Origin: Bedellia somnulentella
Taxonomy: Eukaryota > Arthropoda > Insecta > Lepidoptera > Bedelliidae
Reading direction: 5' to 3'
Assembly (NCBI GenBank): GCA_963576735.1
Contig: OY755177.1
Coordinates: 8,370,001 to 8,434,000, forward strand
DNA: 64,000 bases
Position 1 is the first letter of the stretch, and the number at the start of each line of letters is the position of its first letter. The notes under the pieces are model-generated. The model did no database searches, had not been told where the DNA came from, and saw only the letters and a program-made list of their open reading frames with translations. The position numbers and the translations under genes were made by a program. Of this stretch, positions 1 to 7,698 are shown one piece after another.

Positions 1-2101
1 GAGGCAAGCGTGGTCCGCCTCTCCGAAACTGAAAGCCCGTCCCCGAATTCTCCAAGAGTGTACTTAGAGGATTCAGGGCCAAGCAAAACCAAACTGGACT
101 CAGGCAATCGCCCTGGAAAATCCCTCGCCTTATATCAATTTGGTCATCCGCGTCCGTCATCCGCTGACCGTCTAAACTCAGGATCGTTCTCCAGCACCCC
201 ATACATTGCCCGAGGAAGTGTCGAACTGCACTATCAATTTTGTACAGCTCGAGGACCCTCATGAGCCATGTATGAGGTACCGAATCGAACGCTTTCCTGT
301 AGTCTATCCAGCCAGCGGAGAAGTTCCGGCGGTTGCGTTTGACCAGTTGGCCTACGACCGCGTCGATGAGGAGCAGCTCCTTGCTACCGCGACTACCGCC
401 CCTACATCCGTTCTGAGCTCCAGAGATCACATTGTTATCAACAATGTGTTGAGTAATCTTGGAGCTCAGAACGGATGTCAAGGTCTTGTAAATTGTACAA
501 AGACAAGTAATGGGGCGGTATTGTGATGGATCCGCGGTAGCATCGCTCTTTGGAGCTAAATGAGTGACCCCAGTAGTTAAGAAGTTCGGGAGCGTCCCAC
601 TCTCGAGGGCGCTTTGGAACTGACGGGCGAGAGTAGCGTGACAGCGCGTGAACCCCTTCAACCAGTAATGGTGCAATCCGTCCGGCCCCGGACTTTTCCA
701 GTTCGGAGCCTTACGGATCGCAGCCACCACATCCTCCTCGGATATGTTGACGGGGTTCATGGGCGCTATGGGCTCGCACGCTCCCTCGACCGCCTCGAAC
801 CATCGGCCCTCTTCGTGATCAACAGGCAGCGACCAAAGCCCACGCCAAAAGGCAACTACGTCGGCTTTTTCCGGTCGCTGACCCGTCGAAACCACATCGG
901 GACGCTCCAAAGTTCTGTAGAACTTCTTCTGGTCACTCATGAAGAGACGATTCTGTTGGTACCTCTTTACCCTTTCAGAATATCGCCTAATTCGCTTACC
1001 CCAAGCAGCGATCTTCTGCTTCAGATCATCGATGCGCTCCACCAGTCTACAGGCAAACTCCGGTGAGTTGTCAAAGACATTCTCACCAGGGAATGCCTCC
1101 CTGACGAAGCGCACCACCCTCGGCCTATTGTTGCCTGATCTGAAGCTGGTCAGTTTGCCGATGAGGACCCTGGCCCTTGTGATACGGCTTTCAATCCGCC
1201 TCATCCAGGCTGGTCTAGTTCTAGTCCTGGGACTAGTACTGCCAGCCTGGCGGGAGCCACCAGCTCTCGTTGGCGGCATCCTGACGCCGACAAATTGACA
1301 AACTGTCATCGCGGCGCCAAAGAGAATTGAATCCGTATCCCAAAGGTCCATGCTGCTCTCTAAAAATGAGGGCAGCATGTTATTGACGGCCTCAACGACA
1401 TCCCGAACCTTGATGCTGAGAGGAACTCGGGGCAGCCTTGGCCTCCTTTCGAGAGGCACTTGGCGATATTCCAGGATCGTCTCTTCAAGTGCGCTCCTCA
1501 CCAAATCCAAATCCAGGGAGACTGTTCCCCAATCGCTTTCCGCACCACCCACATCCGGCAGGTTAACAATTGGCTCCCTCCGTACCTCCCGTTCAGGGAC
1601 TGGAGGGAGAACCTGTAAAGGTGGCTCTTCGTCTAGCGGGGGAACAGCCTCGCGTCGCAATTGTTCGAGTTCAGTAGTGCTAAAAAGTTCTGAGCGCTGT
1701 ATGTACCGAACTCGATCCGCCAGGTTTTGTTCTGTAACGGTCAAATTGGGCTCCAGCCGCAGAAATTCGCGGTACATTGCTGCCCGATAACCCGTCCGTC
1801 CAGTTCTTGAACCCGAGGCCCTAAGATAGGCCCGCATGGCATTCCTATTCATATCGACCGTCCATGCCATGCGGCGCCTTGTTCCACCAGCGGCGGGCAC
1901 CGATTGCTGGGACTGAGTTGCCCCAGTCCCAACCGTTGCCAAGCCATCTGGTGGCTGAGGTGGTCGAGCAGATCGGCCAGGTGGTCGGGCCGGTCTGCTG
2001 CGGCTGGGGGACCGCATGCTGCCACGTCCAGCCCCAGCTCCAGACGCGCCCCAGCGATAACCCCTGGGGAGCGGCCCTATACGCTCATCGTTGTCTTGCA
2101 T
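1..2101 (-). CDS. Dong/R4-type retrotransposon polyprotein, N-terminal 700 codons, partial
   Basis: An uninterrupted frame of 700 codons runs from an ATG at 2101 to the window edge. An in-frame TGA lies upstream, so this ATG is the likely start. The N-terminus is basic and rich in Pro, Arg and Ser. The last third is a reverse transcriptase: YRPITCL near 500-520, a palm motif A segment WIDYRKAFDSVPHTWL near 280-325, and motif B IFQGDCLSP near 75-105. QGDCLSP with FDSVPH is typical of R2/R4 elements with a C-terminal restriction-like endonuclease, and unlike the APE-type LINEs elsewhere in this window. The catalytic ADD motif C would lie outside the window. No stop or frameshift was seen on reading the codons, so this copy may be young. 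Whether the rest is intact is unknown. Confidence 0.85.
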   Translation of the reverse strand, partial: MQDNDERIGPLPRGYRWGASGAGAGRGSMRSPSRSRPARPPGRSARPPQPPDGLATVGTGATQSQQSVPAAGGTRRRMAWTVDMNRNAMRAYLRASGSRTGRTGYRAAMYREFLRLEPNLTVTEQNLADRVRYIQRSELFSTTELEQLRREAVPPLDEEPPLQVLPPVPEREVRREPIVNLPDVGGAESDWGTVSLDLDLVRSALEETILEYRQVPLERRPRLPRVPLSIKVRDVVEAVNNMLPSFLESSMDLWDTDSILFGAAMTVCQFVGVRMPPTRAGGSRQAGSTSPRTRTRPAWMRRIESRITRARVLIGKLTSFRSGNNRPRVVRFVREAFPGENVFDNSPEFACRLVERIDDLKQKIAAWGKRIRRYSERVKRYQQNRLFMSDQKKFYRTLERPDVVSTGQRPEKADVVAFWRGLWSLPVDHEEGRWFEAVEGACEPIAPMNPVNISEEDVVAAIRKAPNWKSPGPDGLHHYWLKGFTRCHATLARQFQSALESGTLPNFLTTGVTHLAPKSDATADPSQYRPITCLCTIYKTLTSVLSSKITQHIVDNNVISGAQNGCRGGSRGSKELLLIDAVVGQLVKRNRRNFSAGWIDYRKAFDSVPHTWLMRVLELYKIDSAVRHFLGQCMGCWRTILSLDGQRMTDADDQIDIRRGIFQGDCLSPVWFCLALNPLSTLLENSGTGFQFRRGGPRLP

Positions 2102-2316
2102 GTCATTACGATGAGCGAAGATTCACCCGGGTTTTCGCTCACTTGCCCCGGGGAGACCGTTATTGCTCTATTTTGCGCTGAGACCAGTTTGTAGACACGG
2201 TCAACACCTACAAACCCAAGCGCTGACTATTTGCATTGCTGGAATGGCAAGCTGGTAAACATGTCATCCTGCCATTCCAACAATGGGCGATGGGGTCGTC
2301 ACATCCCTACGCCATT
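1..2316 (-). mobile_element. Dong/R4-type LINE, 5' part, cut by window edge
   Basis: This is the 5' part of a non-LTR retrotransposon of the R2/R4 superfamily. Its 5' end (right side) lies directly against a (TTA)n tract at 2317-2352, the target type known for the Dong lineage. It is followed on the same strand by a leader of about 215 bp and a long open frame. The 3' part, including the rest of the reverse transcriptase, the endonuclease and the 3' UTR, lies left of position 1. The region is much richer in GC than most of the window, as expected for a young coding element. Confidence 0.85.
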
Positions 2317-2352
2317 TTATTATTATCATTTATTATTATTATTATTATTATT
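2317..2352. repeat. (TTA)n microsatellite, Dong target site
   Basis: A TTA/TAA run with one interruption (tatcat). It separates the 5' end of the left Dong copy from the 3' end of the right one. Dong elements are known to insert into TAA repeats, so this tract is both target and junction. Confidence 0.9.
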
Positions 2353-3059
2353 TTGGGAACATTCTTTAGTTTCTCGCCTCTCCCATGGCCGAAACAGAAA
2401 ATATAAATTTTAAATGGGAGAGGCGGTACTCCCCGACAAGAGCACAGTCGGTCGGGGTCAGGGAGTCAAGCTCAAGAACCGACGGACGATCCGAGCCGTA
2501 TCGAGCAGCACCGCTTTCTGCATCTGTGCTGGAACCGACACGCCACAGAAATCCAACCGCCTCAAGTTGGTCGCGAGACTGGTTGGAATTAACCCGTTCG
2601 CGGACAAAACAATTGGGATTATTTCTGTCGAAGTCACACCCCACATGTCGGTGATCTCGTGAGCCAGATCGAGATATTTCCGACGCTTCTCGGTGTCGGC
2701 TTTCACGAGACCCTCGTCATGAGGGATAGTGACATCCACTAGAAATACCCTCGACTGCGACCGATCCCATACCACGATATCAGGCTTATTCGCTAGAATA
2801 GTCCTGTCCGTGATAACGGATCGGTCCCAATAGATTTTGGCACGGTCGTTTTCTAGGATTGGCTCCGGCAGATACTTGTAATACGGCAGCCTCTGTTGCA
2901 AGAGTCCGTATTTCAGAGCGAGCTCCTGATGCAGGATTTTGGCTGCTTGGTTGTGTCTGTGCAAGTACTCAGTGTTAGCAAGAACCGAACAACCGGAAAT
3001 AACATGCCTAAGTGACTCTCCGGGACGGCCACATGCTCGACAGATGTCTGTGGTACCGT
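2353..3059 (-). pseudogene. 5'-truncated Dong/R4 LINE copy: zinc finger and restriction-like endonuclease
   Basis: The minus frame from about 3058 to 2458 carries the C-terminal end of an R4/Dong protein. First comes a zinc finger, CRACGRPGESLRHVISGC (CX2CX8HX4C). After about 80 residues comes the restriction-like endonuclease core KPDIVVWDRSQS with LVDVTIPHDE, then EKRRKYLDL, matching the PD-(D/E)XK arrangement of this superfamily. The frame ends at a TGA (2458-2460) after SLTP. A 3' UTR of about 100 bp then runs into the TAA tract at 2317-2352. The reverse transcriptase is absent, so this is a dead-on-arrival 5' truncation. It has the same orientation as the neighbouring copy and is also bounded by TAA repeats. 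Confidence 0.88.
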
Positions 3060-3078
3060 CTTATTATTATTATTATTA
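3060..3078. repeat. (ATT)n microsatellite
   Basis: A short tattattatt tract at the 5' junction of the truncated Dong copy. With 2317-2352 it brackets that copy, consistent with insertion into a once continuous TAA repeat. Confidence 0.8.
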
Positions 3079-3806
3079 CTCTATACATATTGAAAACATA
3101 GAAAGAGTGCAACGTCGGTTTTTTAAAATATTAGCGTATAGATTGGGCTTTGGTAGAAAACTAACTAGTTATATAGAAAGGTGTAAGAAATTTAATGTGA
3201 CCTCGCTTCAAATGCGTAGGCAATTCCAGGATCTTACATACCTTCATAAAATTATACATAATCAGCTAGATTGTCCAAAATTATTGTCGCTTATTAAATT
3301 TAACACAATACGTAACCCTCGTCGGACAGTTGCCACTTTTACATTGCAAACATATAAAAACAATACATCTTATTATAATCCCATTATAAGAATGTGTCGA
3401 TTATACAATGACATTGACCATGACGTACATAATATGCTAAGAGATGGTAGTGTATTAGAAAGTGATAAAGTGGTGTCTTACTTTGACATTTTTAATTCGC
3501 GGTTTTCAATTTTCCGTACTGGTTTCAGGATTTACAACAGAATTAAGTCTCAGAATGATATACCCAGCAATGTTTAATTCTATATTAACTAGTAAATTTA
3601 TTGTAATCATTTTTCTGTTTTTCACTTAAGGATAATATTAATTGTGTAAAATTTTCCAAAATAATCATAATTATATTGTGTGTATGCTAGGGACATATAC
3701 CTAGGAATATGATCTAGCCCTATTTTCTATGTTCATATTATTATGTTTGTGTAATATTGATTGTATTCTGTTTTATGTTCTTCAATTAAATAAATAAATA
3801 TCTGGC
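3079..3806 (+). pseudogene. 3' fragment of an APE-type LINE (Jockey/CR1-like), end of ORF2
   Basis: The plus frame up to the TAA near 3577 reads as the region after the palm of a LINE reverse transcriptase. IERVQRRFFKILAYRLGF is followed by a leucine-rich helical stretch and FRTGFRIYNRIKS. There is no palm and no endonuclease, so the copy is strongly 5'-truncated, or its left part was separated by the Dong insertions. The 3' UTR ends with aaataaataaatat at about 3788-3802, the usual tail of these LINEs. Clade assignment within Jockey/CR1 is uncertain. Confidence 0.75.
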
Positions 3807-3902
3807 TTGTCGTTGCATTGCATGCTACCCTTATTATATCATCTAAATGGAAATTTGTCAATTTATTCCTATATACACTCTCTGTATATAGAAATAAATG
3901 TT

Positions 3903-4165
3903 TTCTTGTGGCCGTGTAGTGCCGGCTTAAAATGTCACTACCCCTTTCTACCCACGGATGTCGTAAGAGGTGACTAAGGGTATGGGGCTTTTTTAAGCGG
4001 TCTTTGGGCGATGAGGTCGGAGACCATCACTAACGACGCTTTATTTCTACCATCTTGTCCACTAACAACTTCCAACCAAATATGGCTGAGGAGTTTCTAG
4101 CTCTAAAGCTCTGTCTACCCCTTTTTGGGATTTATGGTCGTGAGAATATTTGTATGTATATACAT
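3903..4165 (+). repeat. Family A short interspersed repeat, nearly full length
   Basis: First of about 20 copies of an abundant repeat of about 240 bp. Landmarks in order are tgtagtgycggcttagaa, accccatttcttccgg, gtaagaggtgactaa, ggcgatgcggttggagac, ccttagctctggctacccc, gggatttatagccgtgag, and a (TATG)n tail. This copy is diverged. It meets the next copy tail to tail. Confidence 0.85.
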
Positions 4166-4411
4166 ACATACATACATATACTCACGGCTATAAATCCCTA
4201 GAAGGGGTAGCCAGAGCTAAGGAATTAGAAATTCCTCAGCCACTTGTGGAAGTTGCATGGGGAAAAGATGGTGAAATAAAGGTTGTTGGTGATGGGTCTC
4301 CAACCGCATCGCCCAAAAATCCCTTTAAAGCCCCAATACCGTTAGTCGCCTCTTACGTACACCCACCGGAAGAAATGGGGTAGTGCTATTCTAAGCCGAC
4401 ACTACACAGCA
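4166..4411 (-). repeat. Family A repeat, inverted partner of the preceding copy
   Basis: The minus copy starts with the (CATA)n tail near 4158-4180 and ends with gccgacactacacag. Together with 3903-4165 it forms an imperfect palindrome of about 500 bp. The frame MYVYTYIHTYTHGY... at 4150-4383 lies inside it and is not a gene. Confidence 0.85.
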
Positions 4412-4898
4412 ATTGTATGTATGTACTTGTAAAATAGGGTGACTGTGAAATGCAATCGGTAAATACGGTTTTTTAACATATTGCTCAGTTTTTTCGTAAT
4501 TTGCAAAGTACTCGAGAACCTTTTCGTCGTGTATCACCCACTTCCTCGCGTAGTAACGAATTATTAACTTTTTTACTGTGATAAACAACACTTATGCCAC
4601 CGGTCGCCATCTTCACACATAAACAAAGGGTTTTCAGCGCCTCTACTGGTAATTAATGTAACTACTTTACGATATAACCAAATAATCTTAACCATTTCAT
4701 GAAGAGGCCATGTGTTTAATTAGTCATATCGAGAAACGATTTGTTATCATCGAGCTGCCCAAACCACATCACGATGTGGCCAATAAACAGTAGAACATTT
4801 CATGAAATACGACTATTTCATGAAATACGACTATTTCATGAAATGATCGATCATTTCATGATGTGTTCAAATTTACGATATGGCCACGGCATATCCAT
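4412..4898. other. No gene seen; short tandem and palindromic motif at 4796-4862
   Basis: No coding signal. At about 4796-4862 the palindromic word atttcatgaaat is repeated: two copies of atttcatgaaatacgact, then atttcatgaaatgatcgatcatttcatgat in part. Otherwise this is unique AT-rich DNA. Confidence 0.6.
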
Positions 4899-5305
4899 AT
4901 AATCGAGGATCAAACGAACTTACCTAAAGTGAAGTTCGATCCAGATTATGCGAACAGCTTCAATCGAGGCGATTTACATCTTACATGTTGTAGGAGGGCT
5001 TCCAGCCTTGGGTATCACACGGACTTTAGAGTAAAAAAATAAAATAAAAAAGATATTTATGACCTGGTCACCCGTTCTACCCTCACCGGCCACACTGCCT
5101 TTGTACTTTCCAGTCATTTCGTTTAAAGCCATATTATTTCACTTCTTCAATCAAAACAAAAAATGCGTCGCGGGGGGGGAATAGTATATACACAACATTG
5201 TTTAAATGTTTTATGGGTGGGTGTAAGTAAATCGCCTCGATTGAAGCTGTTCGCATAATCTGGATCGAACTTCACTTTAGGTAAGTTCGTTTGATCCTCG
5301 ATTAT
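4899..5305. repeat. Perfect 79-bp inverted repeat with a 249-bp spacer
   Basis: The arm at 4899-4977 (ataatcgaggatcaaacg...) is the exact reverse complement of 5227-5305 by direct reading. Immediately outside the right arm, 5318-5350 repeats the sequence gcgatttacatcttacat found just inside the left arm (4970 onward), this time in direct orientation. The ends resemble a foldback or MITE-like element, but no target duplication was found. Confidence 0.85.
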
Positions 5306-5480
5306 GCTTCCAGCTTCAATCTTTGCGATTTACATCTTACATGTTGTAGGATGTTCAGAGGAAGTGAAATAATACTATCAGGTACAAAAATAAGGTTTTC
5401 TGACCAACAAAACAGATATTATTTGTTACAATCAGTTTAATTTAAAAGTTATACAGATACACATATGGTGAATTGTTTAT

Positions 5481-6398
5481 GTATATGTCGTAGGATGATT
5501 TGATGTTTAGGTTTTTTGCAAAAAATCTAGGGATTTTGCAAAAATCCGTAAATTAGACAACGGTTATAATATTTTCTAATCTTACTGGGTTTTTTGCAAA
5601 ATAACTAGTTGATTTAGTAAGATTGTACTTCTTTAATGCTGATTGGCTGATTTCTGATTGCTCGCCTACACTTATTCTGATTGGTTCGTCATTGTGGTAT
5701 TGAGATATTATAGCTAAGAGTTATAAAGGGTAAGAAATGACAATACTTATTTGATACTAGGAATTAAATATATTTTTTTATTCTTTTGTTGGAGTAAAAT
5801 TACAATCCCGTTCGGACATATTATACACAGATCAAGTTACCCCAAACAAGTAACACTTGTATTATGGGCTACTAACTCAGCGATATATTTAATATAATAT
5901 AATACACATATGCTCATCACATAAATGTTGCTCTCAGCGGGGATGAAACTCGCAACCTCCAGACTGAAAAACTAGTCACCTATCCACTCGGCCACGGACG
6001 TCTTCAATATAGGTAGGAACAATAAAGTAAGTACGTTTTAAATTGTAGTATTGAGGTATTATAGCTAGAGTTATAAAGGGAAATGACAATACAATTTTTA
6101 TACTTAAGAACTTTTTGTAACTAAAATATAAATAAAAATCAAATTAAATGTAGGTAGGAACAATGAAGTAAGTACGTCTTAATTAACAACCAATCAGAGA
6201 TGACGTGATTACGGGGCACTGCAATCGACCAATCAGTGTACAGTATTCATAAAAACTGACATTTCGTTTCGGAGTCACACTAAACCAACTAGTTTTTTTG
6301 CAAAAATCCTAGTAAGATTAGAAAATATTATAACCGTTGTCTAATTATCCGGATTTTTGCAAAAAAACCTAAACATTAAATCATCCTACGACATATAC
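5481..6398. mobile_element. Palindromic element with inverted termini of about 120-140 bp
   Basis: The left end gtatatgtcgtaggatgatt (5481 onward) is mirrored by aatcatcctacgacatatac ending at 6398. The inverted similarity extends to about 5620 and 6281 with small indels, and includes gacaacggttataatatttt. The interior holds a tRNA-derived SINE, the direct repeats gtattgagrtattatagct at 5697 and 6047, and a second direct repeat, aataaagtaagtacgt-like, at 6018 and 6160. No protein is encoded inside. A tyrosine-recombinase fragment ends 20 bp outside the right end, so the palindrome could be DIRS-type terminal repeats rather than a MITE. Confidence 0.65.
5883..6003 (-). repeat. tRNA-derived SINE (family C)
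   Basis: The minus strand reads as a tRNA-like head. It has a perfect pol III A box, TGGCCGAGTGG, then a degenerate B box region GGTTGCGAGTTTCATCC. It lies inside the palindromic element at 5481-6398. No tRNA structure with a working anticodon arm is claimed. Confidence 0.6.
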
Positions 6399-6417
6399 AA
6401 AAAAATAGTACATATAC

Positions 6418-6664
6418 TTAGGTATTAAGATTAGATGCCAACAAGGAATTAGCAAATGACGAATCATCTGCAACAATATCTCTATAGTAAAACTTCGCAA
6501 ACACTGAAGATGAATTGCTCCAGCCAGCAGTCTTTCGGATTACGTCAATGCTGACTCCCAATCTGGCAGCTGCTGAACTAGATGCATGACGAGTGCTGTG
6601 AGCACTGAATTGAGATACATCTACACCACTTTTACTTAAAGTGTCTTTTATTAAAAAGTGTCGT
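6418..6664 (-). pseudogene. Tyrosine recombinase C-terminal fragment (DIRS-like or Crypton-like)
   Basis: The minus frame gives 82 codons ending in TAA at 6418-6420. It contains SAHSTRHASSSAAARLG, the HxxR box of tyrosine recombinases, then GVSIDVIRKTAGWSNSSS and VFAKFYYRDI, which supplies the conserved W and the likely nucleophilic Tyr. The spacing and the HSTR, AGWS and FY signature match recombinases of DIRS retrotransposons and, less well, Cryptons. The N-terminal half is missing: the frame is cut at about 6664, where a small foldback begins. The stop codon lies 20 bp from the end of the palindromic element at 5481-6398, which may be its terminal repeats. No reverse transcriptase or RNase H was seen nearby. 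Confidence 0.72.
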
Positions 6665-6668
6665 ACCT

Positions 6669-6803
6669 AGATCAAACTGAGAAAGTATAGTGAGGTTTTT
6701 AGCCTCAGCTGAAATAAAAATAAAAAACATATGGTCAAATCAGAAGATATATTTTTTTATTTCAGCTCAGGCTAAGACCTCACCATACTTTCTCAGTTTG
6801 ATA
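6669..6803. repeat. Foldback of about 50-bp arms
   Basis: The arm atcaaactgagaaagtatag... at 6669-6722 pairs with ...ctttctcagtttgat at 6752-6803, leaving a loop of about 30 bp. Only a few mismatches are seen. It truncates the recombinase fragment on its left and abuts a family A fragment on its right. Confidence 0.75.
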
Positions 6804-6805
6804 CG

Positions 6806-6845
6806 GGAAGAAATAGGGGAGTGCTATTCTTAGCCGAAATGACAT
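6806..6845 (-). repeat. Family A repeat, 5' end fragment
   Basis: gaagaaataggggagtgcta followed by ttcttagccgaaatgaca matches the 5' end of family A on the minus strand. The remainder is missing. Confidence 0.6.
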
Positions 6846-6884
6846 AGTATACAGTCAATTAATAATAAATATATTGGGACCCTG

Positions 6885-7045
6885 ACAGCGGTATGGGAAC
6901 GGTCGCAATCTAGGATGTTTCCAGTGGATGTCTCATGAAAGACGAAACCGAGAAGCGTCGGAAATATCTCGATCTGGTTCATGAGATCTTAGACGTGTGG
7001 GGTGTGACATCAACAGAAATAATAAACACACTCAATTTCAATGGG
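6885..7045 (+). pseudogene. Decayed Dong/R4 endonuclease fragment
   Basis: The plus strand matches, in two frames, the endonuclease seen at 2458-2964. ERSQSRMFPVDVS appears at about 6897-6940, and KDETEKRRKYLDLVHEILDV then WGVTSTEIIN at 6938-7025. At least one frameshift separates the two parts. This is a third, older copy of the family, on the opposite strand. The zinc finger and the reverse transcriptase are absent. Confidence 0.8.
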
Positions 7046-7138
7046 AAAAATCTTGAATGCGTAAAGGCTTGTGCCAAAAGTGTTAGCGTAGATTTATAAA
7101 CAAAAGTAAACATCGATTTTATTTTCGTTTCCTAATAT

Positions 7139-7355
7139 TACGAGGGCGGGTCAATAAGTCCGTGACTTTTTGAATTTCTGACCTCTTTACTGAAACAGCA
7201 ACACTGCTCCTGTAAACAGGCATCTGTCAGTTGACTCCTGTCTAAATTTTAACTTGCTGCGTCAGGTAGTTTGTGTTTGACAGCTATTTTTATCAGACTA
7301 CTCAGAGAAGAAAAAATGGAAAAAAGTGAATTTATTCGCCCTCGTTTATTGTTTT
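7139..7355 (+). mobile_element. mariner element, 5' end; remainder lost in gap
   Basis: After a TA, the sequence cgagggcgggtcaataagtc has the form of a mariner terminal inverted repeat. About 170 bp further an ATG at 7315 begins MEKSEFIRPRLLF, matching the usual mariner transposase start MEKSEF. The sequence is cut by the run of N at 7356, so catalytic residues and the right terminal repeat cannot be assessed. Confidence 0.75.
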
Positions 7356-7555
7356 NNNNNNNNNNNNNNNNNNNNNNNNNNNNNNNNNNNNNNNNNNNNN
7401 NNNNNNNNNNNNNNNNNNNNNNNNNNNNNNNNNNNNNNNNNNNNNNNNNNNNNNNNNNNNNNNNNNNNNNNNNNNNNNNNNNNNNNNNNNNNNNNNNNNN
7501 NNNNNNNNNNNNNNNNNNNNNNNNNNNNNNNNNNNNNNNNNNNNNNNNNNNNNNN
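7356..7555. other. Assembly gap (200 N)
   Basis: An unresolved run of exactly 200 N lies between the mariner 5' end and a CA microsatellite. Frames crossing it are artefacts. The true length is unknown. Confidence 1.
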
Positions 7556-7626
<71 letters not shown>

Positions 7627-7690
7627 TTACAATACACACAGCCACACCACATAAACGCACACCAACACATACACACACACACACACACAT
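7556..7690. repeat. (CA)n microsatellite
   Basis: A pure CA run of about 66 bp (7556-7621) is followed by an interrupted CA-rich stretch to 7690. On the minus strand this TG tract directly follows the LINE ORF at 7699, so it may have grown from that element's 3' tail. Confidence 0.95.
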
Positions 7691-7698
7691 ACATTTAA

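Noticed and set aside
614..1790. Plus-strand frames over the left Dong copy
   Set aside because: Shadows of the minus-strand open frame, which has RT motifs and continuous coding.
4150..4383. Plus frame MYVYTYIHTYTHGY... of 77 codons
   Set aside because: Lies wholly in family A; the same pseudo-frame recurs in other copies with stops.
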